Below, piece after piece: positions 39,201-52,400 of a stretch of 64,000 nucleotides of DNA. The position numbers and the translations under genes were made by a program. The DNA lies in the NCBI RefSeq assembly GCF_932276165.1, contig NC_063995.1:5704001-5768000 (forward strand), written 5' to 3'. Every line of letters begins with the position of its first letter. Position 1 is the first letter of the stretch. The notes below the pieces were generated by a model. The model had not been told where the DNA came from. It saw nothing but the letters and a program-made list of their open reading frames with translations, and made no database searches. Source of the DNA: Plutella xylostella. Taxonomy: Eukaryota; Arthropoda; Insecta; Lepidoptera; Plutellidae.

Positions 39201-42200
39201 CGGGACCCTAAAAACGCTGTAAACCATCGAAAATAAAAATTGAATGGGTTCATTATTCGTTTAGTATTTATCTATTATATTGTACAGTAGTACCTATACC
39301 TAAGATATTTTAGCAACAGTACGCGACCGTCAATGCAGCAGACACCCTGACCCTTGACGCCCAAGCCGCCGCCATCCGCCACGAGAGAAAACGCTCCAAA
39401 CGTTTGAGAATTTTTTTTTGGGTTGAAAAACGTACGAAAACTTAATTTAAAACTTAATTCAATAATATACATATTATAGTTCTAGTTAGGCACGACTGCA
39501 TAAGTAGACATCTAGTAAGTATAGAAATTCTAGTCAATGCAATGAACTCTGTACAAGAAAATCGATGATAACCGCTGTTATTGTTCTCGTTGCCTTGGCA
39601 CGGCCACCAGTATTACTATGTAGTAGCTAGTAGTGTGGTATTCTGGCCAATCAGCTTCATAACCGATACAGAATTCGCTAAGTCCATTGATGATTTAGCA
39701 TCGAGCTCCGAGAAGAAACAGTTTGCACAGCAATGAATGGTCTGCCAGTGCCATAGCTGGCACTTGGATGACGAATAAATGCCACCTCAGAGCTTCTAGT
39801 ACGGGATTTAAAATTAACAAAAACCATAAAAGTTTAGGTTTTCTTCTGTCATCTGGGCCTCTAGTACGGGTTTTCCAATTTACGTAAACGAAAAAAGTTT
39901 TGGTTTTCTTCTGTCACCTGCATACATTATCTGTCAAAAGTTTCATGATAGTTTCCATTAGAGGCGCCACTTTGTATTCGAGAACTTTTATAGTTATCGT
40001 CAATCTATCAAACCTGTACTAGACCTACTGCATACATACTGTATATTATCTGTCAAAAGTTTCTTGATAATTTTCGACAAACTATCAAACCTATACTACA
40101 GCATCAGCCACAGCAGACGTCCTCAACTAAAGCTTCTCGTTCTCATCTCATTTCCAAACCTAGAAGTATTTTTTTTAATTGAATAAACTAATTTAATAAA
40201 AATTAATTTGAATCTTTAAATAATCATCATCATTAAACCAATACTTTACACTCACACATACAACTGTTTACACGTACGTAAACACGTGTTACGTAGCCCC
40301 GAAAATCATTCAACTTATACATAGTTTTTTAAATGGTTTTACAGTTATACCTGTCTTACCCTTACAAAGTTTTTTTTAATTATTTTACTATATTTTTCTA
40401 AACGACATTTTGTTTACAAACAAAGTGGCATCTGTAAAGATAACTATGATGAAAACTTCATAGAAAATGTATGCAAGTGATAAAAATGAAAACATTAACT
40501 TTTCTCGTGTGTTAAGTATAAGCTTTATACAGCCTGCAGAGGATTAAATCTGCTGTTTTATTTTTTTCATTTTTCTGTGTGCGAATAAATTGTTTTGTAT
40601 TGTATTGTAAATCTACGTTATCGATATGTATTATAATGAAAACAGACACATGGCTCCGGTGTAATGGACATAAACTTCTAGATTGTTTGTCAGCCCCCAC
40701 TTAACATAGCAGTAACAGCATTCCCACATTAATTGATGACAGTTAATTCTCTTGCAGTGAGTGAGTACTTGCACAGTTTATTTATGTTTATGATTTAGAT
40801 TCATGAAGATAATAATTAGTGGTGTACTTCGATACCGGCTAATTGCGACGTAAAAGAAGTGTGACAAACCAACAAAGATGGTTAAAATTATAATAACATG
40901 CAATCTGTAAGAAATTTTCAACAGTGTTTCTATAAATATGCTACCAGACATCCTATAGTAATGAAAAGGTGGAAAACCTAGGGTGGAAAAGTGAATTTTT
41001 AGGTTGAGTGAGTAATCTTAACAGTATAGATACAGGTTTACATGTATGAGATACCTACTTTATGACAGTACAAGTAATAATGGATTCTGGTAGGGTATTA
41101 AAAAGTATAAATACGTATTTATAAGAACCTACATATTTTATGTATGTATTTTATGTACCTAAGTAAATTATGAACTCTATTTAGCTTCATATTTTATGAC
41201 TTTTCGCAATATGTTGTACGTGCATTACTTTAAAAACCTTGAATTAGATGTTATGTTGGTGTAAGTATCTTATAATTACAGTAACTGAAAGGTGTTATTT
41301 TGCATTTGAATGAGAAATAAAGTAGTTTCTTTATATTAGCTCATCAAGCCGAAAATCTCGGAGCCATTGACATATATATATATATTACTAGCGTAAGGAC
41401 AGGGCCTCCCACACAAAAAAATGGCACCCGCGCGTTGGCCCTAAAATCGTAATTTTAGGGCCAACGCTCCTCAGTCGACAGTTGTCTGTGGCCGAGAGAT
41501 GGTCTTGTGAATCTTGTGATAAATATGTAGTTGTGTTGTGAAAGGCTGCAAAAACCATTATACGAAGGTCAAAAAGAAACATCGAATATCGTATCATCGG
41601 TAATTACCATTAAATTAAGTAATAAACACATTATAAAGTGATAATTATTTTACTACCAAAGTCTACAATGGCCGCGCGCTGTAACCTTGTGCGGACGTCA
41701 TTTTTTGTTGACTATCCTCCGAGAACATTTTCTTGTTGCACACACTTACTTTTTGGAGCGTGATTTTTAGTCCATTTGTACGGGACGCTCTACACGTCTA
41801 CAGCCCAAAACAGTTTTAATTTTAGTTGTTGGATTTGTCTTAAATTATTGATATGGCGCCTGCAAATAATAAAACAATGTCCGGGATAGTAAATTATTAA
41901 CGCACGTACAAGGTTACGTCGTCAAGATAGTTGCTAGGCACTGACATAGTTCAAACAAATTATGACAGATAACGGTTATTTTGCTTGTATGAAGAAGGTT
42001 TGAGTAAAATGTTCTGAAGGGCCTATCCTTCCTTTTGAAATCATTGCTCGGAGCATGTAGCAGCAGGACAAGTGAAGCGGGGAATTAAATGCACCGAGTT
42101 ATGTTTGATGCGATAATGATCTCTCGGGAGTCTCGGGCATACCTACATTTTATTTATGTAGGTACTTATAGTAGTTGATGTAGGTGCGGGTCTTAAAATA

Positions 42201-42762
42201 TAGTTTTTATTATAAAACTTATTATATATCGAAGTGCCGAGCTAGAGAAGAATCGCAGTTGAAGACAATTCGATATGGAGAAGCTTTAAAAGCTCTGTGC
42301 ATAAGAACTTTTTATAATTAAGTAAGTATAACTAAAGTATTAGGACAAAACAGTATTTGTGAAAAATGCTCATTTATATACTTATAGGTACTTACTTATA
42401 TTTATATATTTTAATTAATGCAGTTAATAATAATATACATTCTTTAGGTTTATGAAGTATCTGTATTTATGTAGTTTATATCGCCTCTCACATCCATCAT
42501 ACAATTACTTAGTTATCTTGGTCAAGTGGACAAAAGTTGACAAAACGGATCTAGTACCTATGTAGGTAGGTATGTTATTTTATAGTGTTGTATCTATTCA
42601 CTTGGTACTGACTCTGATAAACACTGATTAAGGTAAGTACTTACTCTGCAAGATGATGGAAATGTCCGATAGTACGCTGAAGAGGCTAGATTGAACTTTT
42701 GGATCATACATAATACCGAAGTAGGTACAATAAGAGGCAGCAAAACTTGAGCACCCTCATCA
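36294..42762. other. spacer between the two transporter genes, left part
   Basis: AT-rich with repeat remnants: an RTE-like fragment at 37795-37960, the tail of the GTCTGTCTG..GGTACGG type repeat at 39150-39210, and reiterated CTAGTACGGG / CTGTCAAAAGTTTC pieces at 39795-40110. ACTTTGATG|GTAAGT near 37312 could be a 5' non-coding exon donor. An 84-codon minus frame (36903-36649) is not recognised. No gene is supported. Confidence 0.4.
41393..42045. mobile_element. MITE, family ACTAGCGTAAGGATAGGCC, long copy
   Basis: Left end ATTACTAGCGTAAGGACAGG and right end GGGCCTATCCTTCCTTTTG. The short copy at 55244-55414 has the same ends and a GCGTTGGCCCTAAAA segment but lacks about 480 bp of interior. 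Confidence 0.5.
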
Positions 42763-43143
42763 TCACGACCCATTACGTCCCCACTGCTGGGGCACGGGTC
42801 TCCTTCCAATGAAGGAAGGGTTTAGGCCTAGTCCACCACGCTGGCCAAGTGCGGGTTGGTGGACCCCAACACAAGCAAGCTTGTGCTGAGAGAGTTGTCG
42901 GGTAAGTGGGCAACCCGACTGTCAGATGTTTTCAAGCCGCCCGAAGGCCTCTGACTAGGCTTAACGACTGCTGTCGAAGCAGCAACCGGGACCCACGGCT
43001 TAACGTGCCGTCCGAAGCACGGAAGCGTCCAGAAAAGCACCACTTGAAATTGGTCACCCATCCAAAGGCTGACCGTGTCAGTTGTTGCTTAACCTCAGCG
43101 ATCAGTTACGATCACTGAGGCCCGCTCGACTACGGACGCTTCC
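42763..43143 (+). repeat. interspersed repeat, CCCACTGCTGGGGCACGGG family, longest copy
   Basis: A 380-bp non-coding repeat common in Lepidoptera, starting at CACGACCCATTACG. Partial copies lie at 35867-35990 (inverted), 56268-56470, 61812-62070 and about 54440-54490. It could be a SINE or a LINE 3' end; I cannot decide. Confidence 0.65.
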
Positions 43144-43171
43144 AGTCACAATACTACGGAGATTCGTAATT

Positions 43172-43254
43172 TACAGTATAAGGCAGATAAATCTGACCCC
43201 TCTCAGAAGCATTGTTACTATGAGAGGGGGGTCAGGTTTCTCTGCACATGACCG
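43172..43254. repeat. short hairpin repeat, GCAGATAAACCTGACC family, copy 2
   Basis: Same as 18650-18728, directly after the 42763 repeat. Confidence 0.55.
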
Positions 43255-44063
43255 TACCGTAAAGCTTAGTTACAATTAATTGTGTTTACATTCCATACAC
43301 TTATGACCGGATTTTCGAGATGCTAGGTACTTACAACTAACTGGGTTGTTTTAGTTAAGTACTTAATTAATTATCCAATCACTATTTAAAATTAGATTAT
43401 AGTGAATTGACGTTTCTGCTCATAGCCCGTGTAATTGTCACATCCTGTATTTTGTCACTGAATCGGATAGACCAATGGGCAATGAGCGGCAATGACCATC
43501 AAAATTGAATAGAGACCTAGCAATGTATTGTATTGTATTTCAGAATTCAGTAGGAATAGTCCAATGTTGTGCATTACCTTTACATAATAGGTTGGTATTG
43601 TTATTTACGATTTGATTTTATTAATTTGTCAGATTGGACATGGACACATATTCCATTTGGATTGTCGCATCAATATGATGATGGTCTTAAGCAATAAAAT
43701 CAGAAAGAATGGTTTTTGATCCCTGGTTGAACTTTAACCATTAGTCAAGTCACGGCAGCAAGTCAGCTGCATAGATTTAACTACGGATCAAAAAACTGTA
43801 CCAAGTCAGACCTAGGGCATGACAAACAGGCCAACACATTGCTTACAATAGGATGATTTAAAAATGATAAGTCACATCGCGTGTCACATGAAGGTACAAG
43901 CATCCTAACCTTACTAGGTACAACTGCTAAAATTAAAGTAGGTAAGAACTTAAATAGTTTACATCAGTGTTTTTCAACCTTTTTCATGACGCGACCCCCC
44001 TGGTATTAAAAAATATTTCGCGACCCCCTTGACCCCTCGGTTTTTTTAACACGTAGGTATGTA

Positions 44064-44298
44064 CACTCACGGGCAATGAAAAGGTTCCACTGAGAAAATC
44101 ACTAAATTACTCCTAAACGAAAAAAGCTAGCTTAATGACGCTTGCTGCAATATTGAGTAGGTACATTTAACAAAGCATAAAAGGATATGACCAACTAATA
44201 TCGGTAATATTTTGTTCAAATTTTTAATTAAATGTTTAAAAATGTGGGAGTTTGATGTTGGCATTTTGTGAGTGGAACCTTTTCATTGCTCGTGAGTG
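44064..44298. mobile_element. TA-flanked MITE, family CACTCACGGGCAATGAAAAG, copy 2
   Basis: Inverted ends CACTCACGGGCAATGAAAAG and its inverse, TA on each side, nested in the hAT element. Confidence 0.75.
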
Positions 44299-44400
44299 TA
44301 TAAAGGGGACAAAAATAAATTGGGTTTTGTTTTATTAGCTAGGTACTATTTAAAAGGTCCTAAATATTCAAAGTATCTTATTAGTTATGTATGTTAAATA

Positions 44401-44526
44401 CAGGATGTTGCAAAAAAGGTATAAGTACTAAGCTCAAACCTACATGTGCATCATGGTATATCTAAGCCCGAAAATGAAATCAGAATTTCAAAACTCGCCG
44501 AAAAAAATACACTTTTTGCAACATTC
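44401..44526. mobile_element. mariner-like MITE, family CAGGGTGTTGCAAAA, internally deleted
   Basis: CAGGATGTTGCAAAA at the left, TTTTTGCAACATTC at the right; the second half of the inverted arm is missing. Confidence 0.55.
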
Positions 44527-45264
44527 TTTCAATTCTGTTAGGTATTATTAACAGCCTCTGGATTCACTTTGAAAAATCTGAAAAGAGTTGTTTATTTAGA
44601 CGTAATTTTGAAAACCATTATATTTTAATAAGGTTAATATTATTTCTTATTATTTTCTGCACTCATTGGAAGCAAACATGACCTGAATCAATCAAAAAAC
44701 CTTCTCTAATTTAATAATTTACGGTGGGAGGCAAGATGAAGTAAGAGTAGACTCGAGCTAATTGTATTCATCTTCTGTATGTAGGTATCAACAAACGATT
44801 TCTCGGGAAAACTACAGATTTTGGCCAGATTTAGTAGAAGTTTGCTATAAAACCCATGCTCGCAAGGATGGACTAAAATGCTTATGATGGCTGATCTATC
44901 GTATGAGGAAATACTAATTAAATTAATTATCTTTATGGTTCTTTTTCGCTAGAGTACCCAGTTTTTTCGACCTCTGGCGACCCCCCTACAGAAGCTTCGC
45001 GACCCCCCAGGGGGTCGCGACCCACAGGTTGAAAAACACTGGTTTACATAACCCTGAACTCAATGTCTACATATGCGCTATTTCAGTTCATGTACTTACT
45101 CATTTACTATAAAACATGTTGTAATGTTCGTCTTATAAAAGGTAGGTACCTGAAATTCAAAACGAAATACATATATGGGATGGAAATTATTTAATAAAAA
45201 CTGAAAATCTACTTAAGTACTTAAATGTTTTTTCAGCTTATGTATAACGATATTGTAATCTTAA

Positions 45265-45412
45265 GTGCCAATTTCTCCATAGTCGGTTATCTAACCGACA
45301 GGGATTGATTTATAAATTAAACGTCATTTCCATGTAAAATTCATGACAGATGTGTCAAATGTCAACCACTATTCCCTGGTTATGCTCTAACCGACAATGG
45401 AGAAATTGGCAC
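45265..45412. mobile_element. MITE with GTGCCAATTTCTCCAT ends
   Basis: Ends AGTGCCAATTTCTCCAT and its exact inverse; TCGGTTATCTAACCGACA near the left end pairs with a CTCTAACCGACA at the right. Flanks TTAA/TAA fit a short AT target duplication. Confidence 0.7.
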
Positions 45413-46423
45413 TAAATGTTTATAAGTATAACTCCTTAATATAAATGAACAAAACATTATTACGAGTTTTTCATATTCTATAGATTATGTATACCTATAA
45501 TGTACCTACTCAACTTACATATGTAAATATTAATATAAATACCTACTAGGTCTGTAGGTAATTATTGATTTATTATGGGAATATCCGGATAATAATGACA
45601 ATTTGCGGTTATTTATGCAAGTATTTTTTATAATTATGTGTTATTAAGAATATTTTTTTACATACATACATATTGAAAAATTCAGAAAACACATATTATG
45701 CATTGTACATACTTATCTAGATATTTGACAAGGTTAGAATTATGGCCACGCATCGGCCTATAATGATTTGTTAAGTGATTTTCAACAGGAAATTTTATTG
45801 ACACTGAAATTATATTAATTATAAATTATATTACAAATACAACATATCTACCTCTTCAACCAAGCAAATAAAATACATTTGAGAAATATTCTAACGAACT
45901 AATAACAGCCGCAGCTTATTCACAGATATTATAAATAATGTAGTCAGCGATGGTAATTTAATTTAAACATTATAATAATATGTATAATAAGTGCTTTGAT
46001 CATTGTAGAGTTCATAATTGATGGGTACGTAGTTACGTACCTACTACTGGTACCTAAAGCTCACACAAGTGAGGTCCCATTGCGAATGCTACGATTGCGT
46101 AAAAAAACATAGTGAACACGAACCCTTAAATTATAAAACCGCGATCGCCGGAATGATAGTGCGATTGTCAGAGCCCAGATAGATTGTAGATGCAAAAAAA
46201 TCGGTCCGATACCGAGAACACGAGAGGAAGCATGATTGAATGATTTACGACAGTCACAATTTTTTTCTTCTCTTTTTTATCAGTATTCTGACGTAAATAT
46301 GTGGGCGTTTGCACGCTTATCACCACTTCACATGTTCCCTCTTAGCAGACTAGACGGGTTAGCTCAGATTAAATCAATATTGAGTGTAATTTAACACAGT
46401 GTTATGATTATTGTGTACACACC

Positions 46424-46462
46424 ATGGCTGAAAACGGTGTCAGTGTTACACAGAAGTTCGAG
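46424..46462 (+). CDS. transporter 2 exon 1
   Basis: CACACCATGG context; encodes MAENGVSVTQKFE; donor GAG|GTCAGT in phase 0, matching exon 2. Chosen by phase and by analogy with the short first exon of transporter 1. The 8.3-kb distance to exon 2 makes this the least certain exon. Confidence 0.6.
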
Positions 46463-49400
46463 GTCAGTTGATACATGCTTGTTTTTTTAAGCTATTTATA
46501 AATGTAAACTCCTGTTTCAAAATATGAATCCAGGTGCCTGAAAGGATCCCTTTAGACTCAATCGATATTATTTTGTGTGTACTGTGTACTACTTATGCAG
46601 TGAATCAGTAATTTTATTAAGTGTATATAGTAGTACTGAATACTATGCAGCGAGTAAGTAGGTAGTAATGTGTAAGTACTAGCAGGTAGTAATGTGTTAC
46701 GTACTGAAAAAGGTCTACTGTGGTGATTGATTGGCTGATAATGGAATTTATCGTTACGTGTAGAGATCCCCGTTTACTTACAACTACATCGAGCTTACTC
46801 GACATACACTGGAAAAAAGGGCCATCTTTACATTATCACATTGAAATTGAATGAATAACTATTAGCCTGTGTATTACGTTTAAGGGGATCCCTAAAGCTA
46901 AAATGCTAAAGTCGGCTTGATATACTTGATTAGATTGGAAAAACGGTGGCTTCTATCACATTGATAAAAATATATTTTGTAGCAGAGGGTATACTGAACA
47001 TGTTAGTTGCTTATAAATTGGTGCAGGATTATAATAAGTATGTTAAAAAAAATTGCAAACACACCATGTCTTTTGCCATTTTTTGACTTATTATGAAAAA
47101 ACCCTCGAAATCAGAGGGCCCATTTTCATGGAATCTTATATGTATGTGTAGGTAATTAAATTCTTAACAAAGTTACCTTAAAGAGTTGGATTTAATGGAC
47201 CAGAAGTCAACTTTTTTTGCAAAAAACTAATAAATTCCGGTTTAAAAATGATGACACCGTGACAGATTTCAGATTTCTTCAGTCGTCGCCCTGGTGGCGG
47301 CCTGTTAGGAGCGATACCCACGCCATTTTATTTTTTATCAAATATTTCACAAAAACTGATTAAATCAACAAATTATGACTACAAGTATTATAATACATAT
47401 GCATTTGCTATGGAAAGTTAATTTTCTAATCATTTTAGATGCAGAAAAGCCGAAAATTCTTAGAAAACATTTCGCCTTTTCGATTTGTTTACATTTTTTA
47501 CTATAGAGTTACAGATGCATAGATAAAGGTAAACATTGCACATAATGACACTTATTAGATTCTTCGAATAAGAACTATACGGTCAATGCAGTATGCCAAA
47601 GCGCGAGCCTGTTTATATTCTGAGGGGTAATTTATTTTATTTTAACGGTTGTGTATGGTAGGTAAGCTACACCATATACAGGGTGTTGAAAAGTAAGTTC
47701 ATAATTTGTTTTATTTGAAACCAAAAACCGTAGTTAATTAAAAATATATATATTTTAAGATGTGGTAGTCTGTACACTACAGGTTGTTAAAAATAAGTAA
47801 GTATTTTTAAAAATTGAAGATCTAAAATTTACATAATTTTTAAAATCTATTTAACAAGCTTTGCAAAAAAGCGGTTAAGTGCGACTGTATCTCGCCATGA
47901 AAAAAATGAAATGTTTACTGTAGCTATGAATTTTATGCGTTACAAGTGGAATAAAATACCGCATAATATTATGTACAACCATGTAAGAGCCTAGTTTTTA
48001 AAAAAAAACTCATAAGAAAATATTAAATACACAGGTTTTTTAACCCCTGAAGGAAATAGAGGGGTGTTATAAGTTTAAAGTAAGGGCTGAATTTTTTTTT
48101 TAAATTAGGGTGATAGGTAATGTATATTTTTAATGATTTTTTCAAATAGATAAATGTTATACCATTTTTAAATTGCCATAAAATTACCTATAGTTATAGT
48201 TATAGAAAAGGGCAGGGCTACCAGTGCCCATTCGCCACTGCAACCTAAAAGATCTATAAATTATGACTCCCCATGCCGAGTCTCACTCTACAGGCCCAGG
48301 TCTTTTATAAACCTGATATTACCTATACAGGATGTTGCAAAAAGGGTATACTGTGCCGAAAGGGTTTGACTCAGGGGTTATTCTGAACAACTTTTGTTCT
48401 CCAAGTTTTAGAAATTCTCGAAAAATAAATTCGGTCTCTATAGTAAAAAGTCACGTGATCGAATAAGTTTCTATGTAAAAGGTTTTGTTACGTGAATTTT
48501 CAAAATTGTAGAAGAAAAGTGGATCAGAATGGCACCTAAATCCACTTTTGGCTAAGCTTTATACCCTTTTTTCAATACCTTGTATAAAATATCGTCAGCG
48601 TCACCTTAGATCGTAATCATCGTAACTCCTCGTGACCAAATTTTAGAGGAGACAAAAATACTGTTTTATTTGTAGTTCTAGTTGGCATACTACCCACCTA
48701 AAGTTTTTTTTAACTAGCCTAAAAATGATTTGTTTAGACTTAGACAGTCTATCTTCCTGTTCAACCGCAGCCTGAGTGCCAGTGACTCAATGACTGAAAG
48801 GAGGCCATTAGTGCTCCTAAATAAATAAAGCAGGCCTGTAGATTATCTTTCAGTGTACCGACACATCTGATTGCTGTAAGAGCCTGATAAGCTCTTCGAA
48901 CGAGTCATACCTCTGTGGTGGTACGGTTTCGACCTTTCGGACAGTCAGTTTGGCATCCGAAATGCGGATTCGAATAGTGGGTACAATACTTTGCGTTCGT
49001 TCACTGTCGGAGCAGGATAAGAACCACGGGCGAGTTGTTGCGCTGGCTGTTTGCTTAAAAATAGTAACCGCGTTCAACTCTATCCCCTAGAGGGCGAACC
49101 TTTAGGGCGGCTCTTGTATACCATCACTTGTCTTCTTATCTGCAGAAAATTGACAGAGGTCATACGTGTCTAACAAGTACATTAAGGATGCGAAAAGAGA
49201 GGGTTTGTTTTCACTGAAGAAGTTCAGTTGCGGAGTTCCACAGCGGTAGGTCTTGGACCCCTCTGCTGTGGAACTTGGCATACAACGCGGTCCTGCAAAT
49301 CAAGCTCGCAAACGGCGTTAGCACAGTGCATTTTTCTAATGTCACACAGGTCTTGAGGTAGGCTGAGAGCCTCCTTCGGGGATGACATCCCAATGATTCA

Positions 49401-52400
49401 GTACGAAAAAATTGCTGCAGCTGTGCTCGCCATGCAGTGCATGGGCTACTTCCGAATCTGGGGGGCTGTTGCAAAGGAGTCCGTTGCCTCTATACGGTAC
49501 GGGTTCCGTGCGATCTATGATCCTTCCGGGAGCACCTGTCTTGTCAAGTCGAAGAGAATGGCTCGTATTCGACGCAACCTGCAGTACTGGTGGGATTGGT
49601 TGGAGGACAGGACAGCAGGAAGCTGCAGCAGCCGTCATGCTGTGATTCGACGCATAGATGCAAAAAAAAGTTGAAAGTAACTTCATGTTAATAAAATATT
49701 AGATCTTAATTTAACAACATAACATTGCAAAAAAAAATTAACATTGTTGAGTATGTTATTGTAATTTACTAAAGTAGTAATAAAAACAAAGGCTTATTGC
49801 ATAGTTTTCGTTCACGTTCGCCTACATCGCACGTTGTATATGAGAATAAAGGGTATAATTACTAAGTTTTCTTGTTTAAAAATCACGGTTTGGGGTTTAG
49901 AGGAAAACAAATGGTAAAATGCGGAATACAGTTTTTTTTTTCGAATAAAGAGGAAAACATGTGAATTCAAAAAACGTTTCTATTGACACCAAAGAGTACT
50001 TTTCGCCGAGAAAAGTGGAGTTACAATGTTTGCGATCTAAAGTGATGATAGAACTAGAACTTATTTTTTCAGTTCACCTGCTGTTGAGTGAAATCGTAAT
50101 TAGGTAAATGACTCCTTGACATGAAAATAACTTTTTTTTTATAATCGTTATAACAAAACCGTTTTTTTTAATACAGCAATATTTGTAGGTGTACTTACAG
50201 TGAGCAAAAGAGCGCAGCAAGGTGTAAATTTTTTGGTTTTTAAGAAACAAAAATATTATCTCTATCATATCCCAAATACACATAAGTACTTTAAAAAAAA
50301 AATACACACTCTCGACTTGTACTAATGTACTCCCTTGCGGGGGTACTTACATGTTATTATTTTTCTGGTGACCTCCCCATATCCCTTTGCCAGCTACGTA
50401 ACCTTTTGTGACACCCTGTATATGCAGAGTTCTGCAAACTACTGTTCTGCTTTTGAAACACCAAAAAAAAACAGGTCGTCTAACTAAAAGGTCACGTGAC
50501 CAAAAAAAAATTATATGAAGAAGCGTTTTTTTCATGAATATAAAAAATTACGTAGGATAAAAGTTTTTCAGAGTGACGCCTGAGTAACGCCCTTTCGGCT
50601 AAGTATACTTTTTTTATTACACGGGGGCAGAGTTTAATACAACACCCTGAACTATTAAACTCTGATAATATTTTCGCGATTTTTTTACATTCTGATTTCA
50701 TTTCCTGGCTTAGAAATAACATCAATAACATGCTGCACACGTAGGTTTCGGCATAGTATTAAACCCTTTTTGCAACAACCTGTATAAATATCGGCACGGG
50801 TACGACTTTATATATAATTAATTATTAAATATTAAAAATACTTTCAAATAAAAATAAATATTTTCATATCACAAAACAATATTACTTACTTAGTATATTT
50901 TTAACAAAGTGGCATGTCTTCACTTTTCTGTTTTCGAGTACTATGTTAAAATTTCATGTCATTGTCCGTAGAACGCCCCGCATACCTCAACCCCCCCTCA
51001 CTAGATTTGACAGATTCTGATTTTCTTCCAGCTTTAGTGACAGCCTTAAGGGCCCGTACAGGGTGACGTGCCGCGCCAATTTTGGGTTTTCAATGCTCTT
51101 CACACAGCACACGCAGTGACACGCACACATGTAAGTTTGCACAGTGGGTCGATAAACTTTTACTCGCCAACTTTATTGACAATTATGTTCAAGTACATTT
51201 TGGGTGATTTTAGGGTAAGTAAGTATAATTCTTACTTACACTGGTAGGCACCAGGAAAGAGTAGAAATTAATAGGGGTGCCACTTTACTCTACACTCGGA
51301 ACCCGATTAGCTTTCTCAAACAAATGTGGTATTTACTTGTAGAAAGGTAACTAAAAGTATTAAAGTGTAGATAATAAGTTTCGGGCATCCTCCAGCCAAC
51401 TGAACCCCGACGACAAAGCAAAGTAAATACATAGTGTCGCAAAAGGGCTATACTAAGCCAAAAGGGGATGACTCAAGGGGTCATTCTGAACAACTTTTGT
51501 TCTACGAGATTTGCAAATTCGCGAAAAAAAATATTCGTTTTCCATGGTAAAAAGTCACATGTCCAACAAAGTTTCTATGAAAAAGGTTTTTTTTTGTTAA
51601 TTTCCAAAACTCGTAGAGCAAAAGTTCAGAATGACCCCCTGTCTTACTCCTTTTTACCCGACTGCCGAAGGAGGAGGGTAATGTTTTTTGATTGTATGTA
51701 TGTATATATGTATGTTTGTCTGTTTCTTTGTTCCCTCCTGTAGCCTAAACGGCTTGAAAGATTTTGATGTATGAGGTATTGTTAGAAGCGTATTGATGGC
51801 GCGATGGCTATAGGCTATGTGACGTTCCATTAAAATGTACATAGCGCCCTCTTGAGGACATAACGTGATGATCGAAAAAATAATAATTCAACTTTGCCGT
51901 GTAAGGTATCAAATGAAAGGACTTGATTTTCACATTACAAAAATATGCATATTGAAGGTATTTAAATAACAACACCAAAATTATTGAAATAAAAAATGAT
52001 CATGAACTACCTACCGACGTAAAATTTCATAAAATAAAAACAACTAAAAAGTTACAAATAAAAAAATACAATTATAAAAAACTAAAAACCTGACTGTACG
52101 CTAAAAACATGAAAACGAGTCCCAATGTTAATGGAAAGTATCGCAGGCGGGGACCAACTTGACCGCCACTCAAGGCCGTTTTCTAAGTAACATTCAGCTA
52201 AATGGTGAACCCTCTGCTGGTATAATTTGTTTATATACCGCTTTTTCAATACCTGTAAGTACATTTATTGGCCGCATATTTTTACTTAATTTTAGGGTTT
52301 CGAACGTCAAAAGAAAAAAAGCAACCGTTATAGGATCTCTTTGTTGTCCGTCTGTCTGACTGACTGTCTGTCACCGCCCTTTTTCTCAGAAACGGGTAAA

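Larger units (their letters stand above)
43965..45041. mobile_element. hAT-type element with CAGTGTTTTTCAACC ends
   Basis: The terminal inverted repeats contain CAGTGTTTTTCAACC and GCGACCCCC. An 8-bp target duplication GTTTACAT lies at 43957-43964 and 45042-45049. No transposase is visible. It carries two MITEs (44064-44298 and 44401-44526). Confidence 0.85.

Noticed and set aside
42763..43143. A structural RNA gene in the conserved GC-rich repeat
   Set aside because: At least four partial copies in the window show that it is an interspersed repeat.
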